Of a stretch of 64,000 bases of DNA, positions 44,244 to 52,756 are shown piece by piece. How positions within the stretch are numbered: position 1 is the stretch's first letter; each line of letters opens with the position of its first letter. Made by a program: the position numbers and the translations under genes. The notes beneath the pieces were generated by a model. The model had not been told where the DNA came from. It did no database searches and was given only the letters and a program-made list of their open reading frames with translations. The DNA is from Aquamicrobium sp. GTDB lineage: Bacteria > Pseudomonadota > Alphaproteobacteria > Rhizobiales > Rhizobiaceae. The stretch lies in contig JAHHDT010000007.1 of the NCBI GenBank assembly GCA_019739225.1, forward strand, positions 186,001 through 250,000, read 5' to 3'.

Positions 44244-46272
44244 GACGACAGCCGATGCAACTGCAAAGATGAGGGAACGCGGCCGCTCGGTCCGCTTCAG
44301 GCTGCTCGCCATCGCGCTTCTGCCGACGCTCGTGCTGCTGCCGCTGTTGCTGGGCGTCACCGTCTTTCGCTGGAATGCCAAGTTCGACGCAACGCTGATT
44401 TCCAAGGTCAATGGCGACCTCACCATTGCGCACCAATATCTGGCGCGCATCCTTGAAAACACCGGCGAGCAGATCGCTGCGCTGGGCGCTTCCGCCCGCT
44501 ACCGCGATACCGTCGAATTGCAGCGGACCGCGCCGGATTCGCTGGAGCAGCTTCTGGAGGAGACCCGGCGCGCGCTTGCCTTCGACTTTCTTTACCTGAC
44601 CGACGAGGCAGGCGATATGGTTGCCTCGGCGCGCTCGCTGACCGACGGGCGAAGACGGACCGACTGGCCGATTATCGTGTCCGCTCTGGCAGGAAACCCT
44701 GAAACAGCCATCGATATTTTCAGCGGCGAAGATCTGGCTGCGATCTCGCCCGACCTCGCCGCGCAGGCGCGCGTCGAACTGGTGCCGACGGCTAATGCCG
44801 TGCCGACCGATCGCAGCGAGGAGACGCGCGGTATGGTCGTGCATTCGGCCAGCCCGGCCGCACTCGGAAACGGCGAGACAGGGGCGCTCGTTGGCGGTGT
44901 GCTGCTCAACCGCAACCTCGAATTCATCGATACCATCAACGACCTCGTCTATCGTGAGGCGAGCCTGCCGGAAGGAAGCCAGGGAACCGCCACGCTGTTC
45001 GTCGACGACGTTCGCATCAGCACGAATGTGCGCCTGTTCGAAGGACGGCGTGCGCTGGGGACCCGCGTTTCGGCGATCGTGCGCTCCGCCGTGCTCGACA
45101 AGGGCCGGACCTGGCTCGACAGCGCGTTCGTGGTCAACGACTGGTACGTCTCCGCCTACGAACCGGTCATCGACAGCTACGGCAAGCGGGTCGGCATGCT
45201 CTATGTCGGCTTCCTCGAGGCACCGTTCACCGAAGCCAAGCGCGAGACGTTGCTGACGATCCTGCTGGCGTTCCTGGCCATTGCGATGGTCAGCGTGCCG
45301 ATCTTCCTGCGCTGGGCTGGGTCGATCTTCCTGCCGCTCGAGCGCATGACGGGCACCATCGCCAAAGTCGAGAGCGGTGATCTCGGTGCGCGAACGAACG
45401 TGGCCGAGGCTCGCGACGAGATCGGTCGCGTCGCCGTACACCTCGATCACCTGCTGGATCAGTTGCAGGAGCGCGACCGGCAATTGCGTGCCTGGAACGA
45501 AGAACTGAATGACCGGGTGGACGAGCGAACCCGCGAACTGCAGCTTGCCAACCGACAGCTCGAGGCAACTACCAAGCAGCTCATCATGTCGGAGAAGCTC
45601 GCAGCGATCGGCGAGATCACGGCGGGCGTGGCGCATGAGATCAACAACCCGATCGCCGTGATGCAGGGCAATCTCGAAGTCGTGCGGGCAGTCATGGGCG
45701 ACAGGGCGGACGAGGCGAAAACCGAATTCCGCCTCCTCGACGAGCAGATCCATCGCATCAGCCAGATCGTCACCAAGCTTCTGCAATTCGCCAAGCCCGA
45801 AGAGTATGCCGGCTATGTCGAGCGGCATGCGCCCGACACCGTCATCGACGATTGCCTGCCGCTGGTCCAGCATCTGCTCAACAAGGCGGAGATCGACATC
45901 GTCCGTGAGAAGGGAGCCAAGCGCTTCCTGCTGATGAACCGCACGGAACTGCAGCAGGTGCTGGTCAACCTGATTGTGAATGCCATCCATGCGATGCCGG
46001 ACGGCGGTCAGCTTACTTTCGTCACGCGCGACGAGGATATCGACGGGCGGCCGGGCCTGGCGATCGTGGTGACCGATACCGGCGTCGGAATGAGCGACGA
46101 ACTGATCCGCAAGGTCTTCGATCCGTTCTTCACCACCAAGCGCAGCGAGGGCACGGGGCTCGGCCTTTCCATCAGCCAGACCCTGATAAAGCGCCAGGGT
46201 GGGCGGATCGCGGTCGAGAGCGAAGAGGGCAGGGGCACCACCTTTACGATCTGGCTGCCTGAAGCTGCCTGA
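44236..46272 (+). CDS. Sensor histidine kinase partner of the NtrC-type regulator
   Basis: A 678-residue membrane kinase. The first membrane helix lies at about residues 21-43 and a large periplasmic (Cache-like) sensor follows up to about residue 335. A second helix lies at about 337-360, with a HAMP domain and a coiled coil (ERDRQLRAWNEELNDRVDER) after it. The phosphorylated His467 is in VAHEINNPIAV. The HATPase domain has NLIVNAIHAMPDGG, DTGVGM and GTGLGLSIS. It resembles the DctB/NtrB group, which senses dicarboxylates or similar anions. The ligand is unknown; an organic acid exchanged by the adjacent MFS carrier is a fair inference. Confidence 0.92.
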   Translation: MSETTADATAKMRERGRSVRFRLLAIALLPTLVLLPLLLGVTVFRWNAKFDATLISKVNGDLTIAHQYLARILENTGEQIAALGASARYRDTVELQRTAPDSLEQLLEETRRALAFDFLYLTDEAGDMVASARSLTDGRRRTDWPIIVSALAGNPETAIDIFSGEDLAAISPDLAAQARVELVPTANAVPTDRSEETRGMVVHSASPAALGNGETGALVGGVLLNRNLEFIDTINDLVYREASLPEGSQGTATLFVDDVRISTNVRLFEGRRALGTRVSAIVRSAVLDKGRTWLDSAFVVNDWYVSAYEPVIDSYGKRVGMLYVGFLEAPFTEAKRETLLTILLAFLAIAMVSVPIFLRWAGSIFLPLERMTGTIAKVESGDLGARTNVAEARDEIGRVAVHLDHLLDQLQERDRQLRAWNEELNDRVDERTRELQLANRQLEATTKQLIMSEKLAAIGEITAGVAHEINNPIAVMQGNLEVVRAVMGDRADEAKTEFRLLDEQIHRISQIVTKLLQFAKPEEYAGYVERHAPDTVIDDCLPLVQHLLNKAEIDIVREKGAKRFLLMNRTELQQVLVNLIVNAIHAMPDGGQLTFVTRDEDIDGRPGLAIVVTDTGVGMSDELIRKVFDPFFTTKRSEGTGLGLSISQTLIKRQGGRIAVESEEGRGTTFTIWLPEAA

Positions 46273-46278
46273 GACCTT

Positions 46279-46315
46279 TGGACATTTTGTCCATGCCTTC
46301 CGGACAAAATGTCCA
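46279..46315. promoter_or_regulatory. Paired upstream activator sites for the NtrC-type regulator
   Basis: Two 14-base inverted arms, TGGACATTTTGTCC and GGACAAAATGTCCA, separated by nine bases. Each arm is itself a GGACA-N3-TGTCC dyad, as expected for two activator dimers. They lie 53-89 bp upstream of the -24 element of a sigma-54 promoter and just after the kinase gene. They form one large hairpin as well, but the spacing to the promoter favours activator binding. Confidence 0.75.
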
Positions 46316-46366
46316 TAGGGCTTTTCTCTTACTCGATAAGTCTCTGAAATCGTTGAGCCGCGCAAC

Positions 46367-46382
46367 TGGCACGTCCGTTGCT
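46367..46382 (+). promoter_or_regulatory. Sigma-54 promoter of the MFS carrier gene
   Basis: TGGCACG-N4-TTGCT, an exact match to the sigma-54 consensus, with the invariant GG at 46368-46369 and GC at 46380-46381. Transcription should start near 46393, leaving a leader of about 160 bases before the MFS gene. Confidence 0.85.
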
Positions 46383-46416
46383 TATGGTTAAAGGCAACCA
46401 AACGGGAGGAGTGCGG

Positions 46417-46443
46417 ATGAGGCGGGGACGCCGCAAGCCATAG
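46417..46443 (+). other. Possible leader mini-ORF MRRGRRKP
   Basis: An eight-codon frame (MRRGRRKP) with a strong GGGAGGAG ribosome-binding site sits in the leader of the sigma-54 transcript, about 110 bp before the MFS start. It might be a regulatory leader peptide or chance; there is no other evidence of translation. Confidence 0.25.
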
Positions 46444-46551
46444 ACGTTCGGGCGGCCGCTGCCACGGAGGGCGGCGCGGCAGCCAATAATCATCAGACGT
46501 AACCAGCAGGACGACCCGCGCGGATGCACTTCGGCGGGCGGAGGAGAATTC

Positions 46552-48210
46552 ATGTCCACAGCAAGTGAAACCTACACAGGCGGCAATGTCGGTGTCGGCA
46601 TACTCGACAAGGAGCGCATCATCGCGCGGCCGGGCTTCAACCGCTGGCTCGTGCCGCCGGCAGCGCTCGCCATCCATCTCTGCATCGGCATGGCCTACGG
46701 CTTCAGCGTGTTCTGGCTGCCGCTGTCGCGCGCCATCGGCATCGATCAGCCGGTTGTCTGCGCGGACCTGAACCTGTTCACGGCGCTGTTCACGACCACC
46801 TGCGACTGGCGGGTGTCCGACCTCGGCTGGATGTATACGCTGTTCTTCGTCTTCCTCGGCTCGGCGGCTGCCATCTGGGGCGGCTGGCTCGAGCGCGCCG
46901 GCCCGCGCAAGGCGGGCCTGGCGTCTATGGTCTGCTGGTGCGGCGGCATGGTCATCGCCGCGATCGGCATCATCACCCACCAATTGTGGCTGATGTGGCT
47001 GGGCGCCGGCGTCATCGGCGGTATCGGCCTCGGGCTCGGCTACATCTCGCCGGTCTCGACACTCATCAAATGGTTCCCCGACCGGCGCGGCATGGCCACC
47101 GGCATGGCGATCATGGGTTTCGGCGGCGGCGCGATGATTGGTGCGCCTCTGGCCAATTTCCTGATGAACACGTTCCGCACGGAAGATTCGGTCGGCGTCT
47201 GGCAGACCTTCGTCGTGATGGCCCTGCTTTATGCCGTTGCGATGACGCTCGGGGCTTTCGGTTATCGCATCCCGCCATCGGGCTGGCGGCCGGAAGGCTG
47301 GTCCCCGCCCGCCAGCACCAACAAGGCGATGATCACGACCCGGCACGTCCACCTGCGGGACGCGCATAAGACGACCCAGTTCTGGCTGATCTGGGCGGTA
47401 CTCATGCTCAACGTCTCGGCCGGTATCGGCGTCATCGGCATGGCCTCGCCGATGCTGCAGGAAATCTTCGCCGGCGACCTGATCGGGCTGCCCGACCTTT
47501 CCTTCAACGAACTCGACGCCAGCCAGAAGACCGCGATCGCCGGCATTGCCGCAGGCTTCGCGGGGCTCCTGTCGCTGTTCAATATCGTCGGGCGCTTCTT
47601 CTGGGCGTCCCTTTCCGACTATATCGGCCGCAAGAACACCTATTACACCTTCCTGCTGCTGGGCATCGTGCTCTATGCGCTTGCGCCGACCGCGGCGCAT
47701 ATGGGCAGCCAGCTTCTGTTCGTGCTGATGTTCGGCATCATCCTGTCGATGTATGGCGGCGGCTTCGCAACGATCCCCGCCTATCTCGCGGACATATTCG
47801 GCACCCAGTTCGTCGGCGCGATCCACGGCCGGCTGCTGACCGCATGGTCGACGGCGGGCATCGTCGGGCCGGTGGTGGTCAATTACATCCGCGAGTTCCA
47901 GCTTGCGGCGGGCATTCCGCGCGCCCAGGTGTACGACTTCACGATGTACATCCTCGCCGGAATGCTGGCGCTGGGGGTCGTGGCCAACTTCTTCGTGCGA
48001 CCACTCGCTGAGAAGTGGTTCATGTCCGACGCCGAGGTTGCGGAACTGCAAGCCAAGACCGCAGCCTCGCAAACGGTGCAGACCGGTTCGTTCGGCATTG
48101 GCAAGGGCGGGCTCGACGCCAAGGCGGCCATCGCCTGGACCGCCGTCGGTATCCCGATCCTTCTGGGCATCTGGGTCACGCTGCAGCAGACGGCCGCGCT
48201 CTTCGGCTGA
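46552..48210 (+). CDS. Oxalate/formate antiporter-type MFS carrier with C-terminal extra helix
   Basis: A 552-residue OFA-family MFS transporter. Twelve helices are predicted, with the cytoplasmic-loop signatures GYISPVSTLIKWFPDRRG and RFFWASLSDYIGRKNTYY. The C-terminus adds a Gly-rich linker and a 13th hydrophobic segment, AAIAWTAVGIPILLGIWVTL. That segment resembles, from memory, the separate MFS small subunit encoded next to some OFA carriers, so this looks like a fusion. It likely exchanges a small carboxylate. GGCGGAGGAG lies just upstream, and the sigma-54 promoter controls it. Confidence 0.88.
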   Translation: MSTASETYTGGNVGVGILDKERIIARPGFNRWLVPPAALAIHLCIGMAYGFSVFWLPLSRAIGIDQPVVCADLNLFTALFTTTCDWRVSDLGWMYTLFFVFLGSAAAIWGGWLERAGPRKAGLASMVCWCGGMVIAAIGIITHQLWLMWLGAGVIGGIGLGLGYISPVSTLIKWFPDRRGMATGMAIMGFGGGAMIGAPLANFLMNTFRTEDSVGVWQTFVVMALLYAVAMTLGAFGYRIPPSGWRPEGWSPPASTNKAMITTRHVHLRDAHKTTQFWLIWAVLMLNVSAGIGVIGMASPMLQEIFAGDLIGLPDLSFNELDASQKTAIAGIAAGFAGLLSLFNIVGRFFWASLSDYIGRKNTYYTFLLLGIVLYALAPTAAHMGSQLLFVLMFGIILSMYGGGFATIPAYLADIFGTQFVGAIHGRLLTAWSTAGIVGPVVVNYIREFQLAAGIPRAQVYDFTMYILAGMLALGVVANFFVRPLAEKWFMSDAEVAELQAKTAASQTVQTGSFGIGKGGLDAKAAIAWTAVGIPILLGIWVTLQQTAALFG

Positions 48211-48231
48211 CGTACTCGCTGCAAACCGCTT

Positions 48232-48254
48232 CCCGGCGCGAACCGCGTGCCGGG
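48232..48254 (+). terminator. Stem-loop after the MFS gene
   Basis: Arms CCCGGCGCG and CGTGCCGGG (one G-T pair) around a five-base loop, 22 bases after the MFS stop. No T-run follows, so it is a weak or Rho-type terminator candidate or an mRNA-stabilising hairpin. Confidence 0.4.
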
Positions 48255-48300
48255 GAGCATTCGCCAGTCACGCACTGCGTAAGGCTCGGGGTTGCGTGTC

Positions 48301-49176
48301 ATGCTGATCGAACGGCTCGAACTCTTCATCGTGTTGGCCAAGGAAGGCCATTTCGGCCGCGCCGCCGAGGAATGCGGCGTGACGCAGCCGACCTTGTCTT
48401 CGGCCATCAAGCAGCTCGAGACCATGCTAGGCGTGATGCTGGTGGAGCGGGGCTCGCGTTTCCGCGGTCTCACGCCGGAGGGCCGGCAGGTGCTGACGTG
48501 GGCGCGCCGCATCGTCTCCGATACCCGCACGATGCGCGAGGAGATGCGCGCGGCACGGCTCGGCCTCTCGGGCCGCATACGCATCGCGGCCATTCCTACC
48601 GCACTGGCGATGGTCGCCGGCATCACCACACCTTTTCGCGAGCGGCATCCCGGCGTCGGTTTCTCCGTTCTGTCGCGTACCTCGGTTGAGATCCTGTCGA
48701 TGCTCGGCAATTTCGACATCGATGTCGGCATCACCTATCTCGATCATGAACCCTTGGGAAACGTCACCACCGTGCCGCTCTACAGCGAGCGCTATCATCT
48801 GATCGTCGGTGCGGGCGGGCCATTCGCCGACCGCGAGGAAGTGACGTGGTCGGAGGTCGCGCAGGTGCCGCTCTGCCTGCTGACGCCCGACATGCAGAAC
48901 CGGCGGATCATCGACCGGCATCTGGCCGCGGCCGGCGCAACAGTGCGGCCGACGCTGGAGTCCAACTCGATGGTCGTCCTGTTCTCGCATGTGCGCACGG
49001 GCGAATGGTCGTCGATCATGCCGCTCAACCTTGCGGCGGCTCTCGATTTCGCCGAGCCCATACGCCGCATTCCGATCGTCGCGCCGGCTGTAAGCCATAT
49101 GGTCGGGCTCGTGGCAGCGCGGCGCGAACCGAATACTCCGCTCGTGTCGGCATTGTTGGCGGAGGTGGGGGGCTGA
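48301..49176 (+). CDS. LysR family transcriptional regulator
   Basis: A 291-residue LysR protein with an N-terminal winged helix (LFIVLAKEGHFGRAAEECGVT then QPTLSSAIKQLE; given in parts) and a co-inducer-binding domain from about residue 90. It most resembles regulators of formate dehydrogenase or CbbR-type genes. I use ATG 48301; an in-frame TTG at 48292 is possible. It follows the MFS gene by 90 bp and may regulate it or distant genes; no divergent gene is adjacent. Confidence 0.87.
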   Translation: MLIERLELFIVLAKEGHFGRAAEECGVTQPTLSSAIKQLETMLGVMLVERGSRFRGLTPEGRQVLTWARRIVSDTRTMREEMRAARLGLSGRIRIAAIPTALAMVAGITTPFRERHPGVGFSVLSRTSVEILSMLGNFDIDVGITYLDHEPLGNVTTVPLYSERYHLIVGAGGPFADREEVTWSEVAQVPLCLLTPDMQNRRIIDRHLAAAGATVRPTLESNSMVVLFSHVRTGEWSSIMPLNLAAALDFAEPIRRIPIVAPAVSHMVGLVAARREPNTPLVSALLAEVGG

Positions 49177-49252
49177 AAGAGGCACCCAGCCGTGGGCCCG
49201 GATGCCTGCCAGACGGTAGCGTAGCTTAGCCCCCAAGCCCGTTAACACATAA

Positions 49253-49284
49253 ACGGCCGCCAGCGTGGCAACGACGGCGGCCGT
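49253..49284. terminator. Bidirectional terminator between lysR and aldehyde dehydrogenase genes
   Basis: Perfect 9-bp arms ACGGCCGCC and GGCGGCCGT with a 14-base loop sit in the 133-bp gap between convergent genes. On the minus strand a T-rich TTATGTGTT follows; on the plus strand AGGGTCTTT. This fits a shared terminator. Confidence 0.6.
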
Positions 49285-49309
49285 AGGGTCTTTGGAGTAG
49301 TTTTAAGCC

Positions 49310-50758
49310 TCAGGCGGCGAGGGTCACCAGTTTCGGCACGAGATAGGCGTTGATCGCTTCCGACCCACCTTCGCTGCCATATCCGGAATCCCGCACACCG
49401 CCGAAGTGGATTTCCGGGAGGGCGAGGCCATTGTGGTTGATCGAGGTCATGCCTGCCACGATGCGCTTGCCGAGCTGATCCGCCGTCTCGGTCGAGCGCG
49501 TGAACGCATAGCTTGCAAGGCCGTAGGGCAGGCGGTTTGCTTCCGCGATCGCATCCTCGGTGGTGGCGAAGCGGTTGATGATGGCGACAGGCCCGAACGG
49601 CTCCTCATTCATGATGCGCGCGTCCGTTGGCACATTGGCCAGCACGGTCGGCTCGAAGAAGTTGCCCTTGTTGCCGATGCGCCGGCCGCCGGTTCGCAAT
49701 TCGCCACCCTGCTCAACGGCGTCGGCAATCAGGGATTCGAGCACGGGGATGCGCCGCTCGTTGGCGAGCGGCCCCATGGCGGTACCTTCCTCGAAGCCGT
49801 TACCGACCTTTACTGCCTTCGCGGCCGCCGTGAAGGCGTCCACGAAACCGTCGAATGACTTTTCCTGGACGAGGAAGCGTGTCGGGGACACGCAAACCTG
49901 GCCGGCATTGCGGTATTTGGACGCCGACAGAACCTTCACCGCCTTGTCGATATCCGCGTCGTCGAAGACGATCGCCGGAGCGTGGCCGCCGAGCTCCATC
50001 GTGGCGAGCTTCATGTGCTGCCCGGCAAGGGCCGCCAGATGCTTGCCGACCGGAGTCGATCCGGTGAAGGAGATTTTGCGGATCGTTGGATGCGGGATGA
50101 GATATTCCGAAATCTCGGCGGGAACGCCGTAGACCAGCCCGATCACGCCAGCCGGGATGCCGGCATCGGCAAAGGCACGCACCAGCGCTGCCGGTGCTGC
50201 GGGGGTTTCTTCCGGAGCCTTGACGATGATCGAACAGCCCGCGGCAAGTGCAGCAGAAAGCTTACGCACGACCTGGTTGATGGGGAAGTTCCAGGGCGTG
50301 AAAGCGGCGACCGGACCGACCGGCAGCTTGACGATCATCTGGGTGACGCCGGGCGCGCGTGCCGGCACGACCTGTCCGTAGGTGCGGCGGGCCTCCTCGG
50401 CGAACCAGTCGATGATGTCGGCGCCTGCAAGGGTTTCCATGCGCGCTTCGCCCACGGGTTTGCCCTGTTCCAGCGTCATCGCCTGTGCGATCTCGTCAGC
50501 GCGCTGCCTGAGTATGTCGGCAGCCTTGCGCATCAGCTTGTAGCGCTCGAATGGCGAGGTTTCGCTCCAGGTGGCAAAGCCGCGCTCGGCCGCTTCCAGG
50601 GCCGCGTCGAGATCCACGCGCGTAGCGTGGGCGACCGTGCCGATCGCCTCGCCGGTTGCCGGATCGACCACGTCGATCGTCTTGCCTTCTCTTCCGGGTC
50701 GCCATTCACCGTCGATGAAGAGCTGTGTCGATGGGTAATTTGGCGTCGTCCGTGTCAC
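49310..50758 (-). CDS. Succinate-semialdehyde dehydrogenase-type aldehyde dehydrogenase
   Basis: A 482-residue NAD(P)-dependent aldehyde dehydrogenase of the GabD branch. The oxyanion Asn157 is in PWNFP, the general base Glu255 in MELGGHAP and the nucleophile Cys289 in [12 protein letters not shown]. The start is GTG at 50758 with AAGGAG nine bases upstream. It oxidises an aldehyde to its acid and is the last gene of the minus-strand arm: ATPase, kinase, aldolase-like, dehydrogenase. That order suggests it oxidises the aldehyde released by the aldolase-like protein, as SLA dehydrogenase does in sulfoglycolysis, although no sulfosugar evidence exists here. Confidence 0.88.
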   Translation of the reverse strand: MTRTTPNYPSTQLFIDGEWRPGREGKTIDVVDPATGEAIGTVAHATRVDLDAALEAAERGFATWSETSPFERYKLMRKAADILRQRADEIAQAMTLEQGKPVGEARMETLAGADIIDWFAEEARRTYGQVVPARAPGVTQMIVKLPVGPVAAFTPWNFPINQVVRKLSAALAAGCSIIVKAPEETPAAPAALVRAFADAGIPAGVIGLVYGVPAEISEYLIPHPTIRKISFTGSTPVGKHLAALAGQHMKLATMELGGHAPAIVFDDADIDKAVKVLSASKYRNAGQVCVSPTRFLVQEKSFDGFVDAFTAAAKAVKVGNGFEEGTAMGPLANERRIPVLESLIADAVEQGGELRTGGRRIGNKGNFFEPTVLANVPTDARIMNEEPFGPVAIINRFATTEDAIAEANRLPYGLASYAFTRSTETADQLGKRIVAGMTSINHNGLALPEIHFGGVRDSGYGSEGGSEAINAYLVPKLVTLAA

Positions 50759-50771
50759 TGATAAATGCTCC

Positions 50772-51824
50772 TTACGCTGCCTTGAGGACCGGCTGGCTGA
50801 CAAGCTGATCCTCGTCCAGCGCGATGCGCGCCGGAATGCGTCCTTTTGTCAGCCGGTCGTGATAGAGCGACACGCCGTCGGCGGGTGTCAACTCATCATC
50901 GGCAACGCGGCGAAGAATTTCGATCAGGTCGAGCGGCGATTCCGCCTGATTGATCTTGCGTCCGAAGAGCGCAAGCCGCGCTCCATGTCGCTTCGACTGA
51001 GCGAGCAGTTCGAATGTGTCGCGGGTGGTGCCGCCGGCACCGCCAAGCACGCCGACGATCATCTCGTCATCATACGCCACCAGTTCTTCCATCGCGCGCG
51101 GCCCGTTATAGGCGACCTTGAGGAAAATGGGTGCTGCCTCGCGATCGACGCCGGCCAGGCAGCGCACGATGCAGTCGTTGACGAACTGGCCGACTTCTTC
51201 GCCGGCAAGCGTGCCGACATTCGGGTTGAAGACTTCGAGGAAGTGCCTGAAGCCGAGCGCGTTGCACTCCGCGCGAAACGCATTGTAGGCGGTCAACGTG
51301 CGATGGTCGGCATCGACATCATTGGTGAAGGTCAGGCTGTAGAGGCCGAGATCGGCACCTGCCACACCCTTCGGCAAGGGGGGATGTCCACCGTGCATGA
51401 CACGCGACAGGTCGGCTGTGCGGAATGGCTGAGACGGAGAGGCGCGATAGGCGCCGTGGCGCGGAAGCCAGATTTCGCTGGTGTCGTTGACACGGGCCGC
51501 CCGGGCCATGTTGCTGTTTGCGAAAAGGTCCTCCTCCACCGCCAGCTTATGCAGATTGTACGCGGAGAGCAGCATCAGGTCGACGATGTCCTGCTTCACG
51601 ACCGCCCGGACGATATCGAGGAATTCCCGGCGATTGCGTGGCCGTTCCTTGCCGTTCTCGTAGCGGGCCATGCCCAGCGCGGCAATGCCGCGCGCCATGT
51701 CGGGGTCCTTGGCGTCGCAGATCAGAAATTCCTTCGAACCGGACGGGTCGCGCCTGATCGCGGCCAGTTTCTCGTCGAGCCTGGTGTTGCGTTCCATGGG
51801 GGTCGGAGTGAAACCTTCAGTCAT
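50772..51824 (-). CDS. Class I aldolase-like (DeoC/LacD-type barrel) protein
   Basis: A 350-residue protein that I assign only loosely to the DeoC/LacD/AqsF-like class I aldolase fold. A predicted TIM-barrel strand carries the candidate Schiff-base Lys236 in FLKVAYNG, then a Gly-rich [10 protein letters not shown] and an Arg/Lys-rich [10 protein letters not shown], where phosphate binding is common. Early acidic residues (ICDAKDPD) could be part of the site. The start at 51824 overlaps the kinase stop by four bases, so kinase and aldolase are coupled. It would split a phosphorylated ketose. Which sugar, and the assignment itself, need testing. Confidence 0.65.
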   Translation of the reverse strand: MTEGFTPTPMERNTRLDEKLAAIRRDPSGSKEFLICDAKDPDMARGIAALGMARYENGKERPRNRREFLDIVRAVVKQDIVDLMLLSAYNLHKLAVEEDLFANSNMARAARVNDTSEIWLPRHGAYRASPSQPFRTADLSRVMHGGHPPLPKGVAGADLGLYSLTFTNDVDADHRTLTAYNAFRAECNALGFRHFLEVFNPNVGTLAGEEVGQFVNDCIVRCLAGVDREAAPIFLKVAYNGPRAMEELVAYDDEMIVGVLGGAGGTTRDTFELLAQSKRHGARLALFGRKINQAESPLDLIEILRRVADDELTPADGVSLYHDRLTKGRIPARIALDEDQLVSQPVLKAA

Positions 51825-52756
51825 CGTGCGACAATCCAATTCAGATCGAGTGTGGGGTCGAAGCGCTGGAGCGCCTGCGGTGTCGGGAGCCCGACGCGAC
51901 CGCCGGGGACAGTGCATTTGAGGGCGGCAACGCTATTGGCGAAGCGGATCGTCTCTTCGAGCTCTCGTCCGTGGGAGAGAGCCAATGCAAAGGCGCCGTG
52001 AAACGCGTCGCCGGCGCCAACGGTATCGACAACCTCGACACGTGGCGGACGGACATTTCGCAGCGCATCGCCGTCGAGCCAGTAGAGGCCGTCCGCACCG
52101 TCGGTAACGCCTACGACCTTGTGGCCGGGACGGCGGGCGCGCCCCAAACCCTCTTCTATCGAATCCGTTTCCGTGAACTGGGCGAGGCCCGGTCGGGAGA
52201 ATACGACATGGTCGCAGCCGGCGATGATGGGTTCGACCACCTCGCGCGGGTGACGCGTAATCTCGGCGTCCAGCACCGATGGAATGCCTTCCCGTTTCGC
52301 CTGCTGCAGACAGGCAAGCGCGCCTTGCGGCCACGACAGATCGCAAAGCAGCGCGCCGCCTAGCGTTTCCGGGCGCAACCAATCGGCTTCGGTCGGCGTC
52401 TCGGGATCGACATAGGCGACGATCAGCCGCTCGCCTTTTTTATCCACGAGAATGACGGCCCCGGGCGACCGGTTGTTATCGAATGCGCGCAGCCAAGTCG
52501 TATCGATGCCTTCGCCGCGAAGCTCATCGGTAATCGCATTTCCGGTGGCGTCCGCGCCTATGCGCGCTGCAATCGCCGCGCGACCGCCGAGCCGGGCGAT
52601 CGCAACGGCTGCCGTCGCGGCCGGCCCGCCGCCGACTTCTCGGCGCTCCCGCGCATAAATCTTCACCGGCTCGCTGGGTATTTCATCGACCGAGAAAATC
52701 GTATCCTGGATGGCAAGGCCGACGCAGAAGACCTCGCCGCGACGCCGGTCAGACAA
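51821..52756 (-). CDS. PfkB family sugar kinase
   Basis: A 311-residue ribokinase-fold kinase. The sugar-binding GGGPAA is at 42-47 and the ATP/anion-hole motif DTVGAGDAF is at 244-252, with Asp250 as the base. It probably phosphorylates a ketose or ketose-like sugar made by the isomerase-like enzyme of the same locus. The start is uncertain: TTG at 52756 or GTG at 52765, both overlapping the ABC ATPase gene. No ATG is available. Coupling to the aldolase-like gene supports a joint metabolic role. Confidence 0.88.
   Translation of the reverse strand: MSDRRRGEVFCVGLAIQDTIFSVDEIPSEPVKIYARERREVGGGPAATAAVAIARLGGRAAIAARIGADATGNAITDELRGEGIDTTWLRAFDNNRSPGAVILVDKKGERLIVAYVDPETPTEADWLRPETLGGALLCDLSWPQGALACLQQAKREGIPSVLDAEITRHPREVVEPIIAGCDHVVFSRPGLAQFTETDSIEEGLGRARRPGHKVVGVTDGADGLYWLDGDALRNVRPPRVEVVDTVGAGDAFHGAFALALSHGRELEETIRFANSVAALKCTVPGGRVGLPTPQALQRFDPTLDLNWIVAR

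Noticed and set aside
46279-46315. The large inverted repeat as a terminator of the kinase gene.
   Set aside because: It is followed by ATAGGG rather than an immediate T-run, each arm is internally symmetric, and a sigma-54 promoter follows at a suitable distance. Activator sites explain it better, though a dual role is possible.
44017-48072. A very long minus-strand open frame (about 1351 codons).
   Set aside because: It is antisense to the two-component and MFS genes, which have strong family motifs. Its translation is low-complexity and Arg/His-rich, as expected of a GC-rich antisense shadow.
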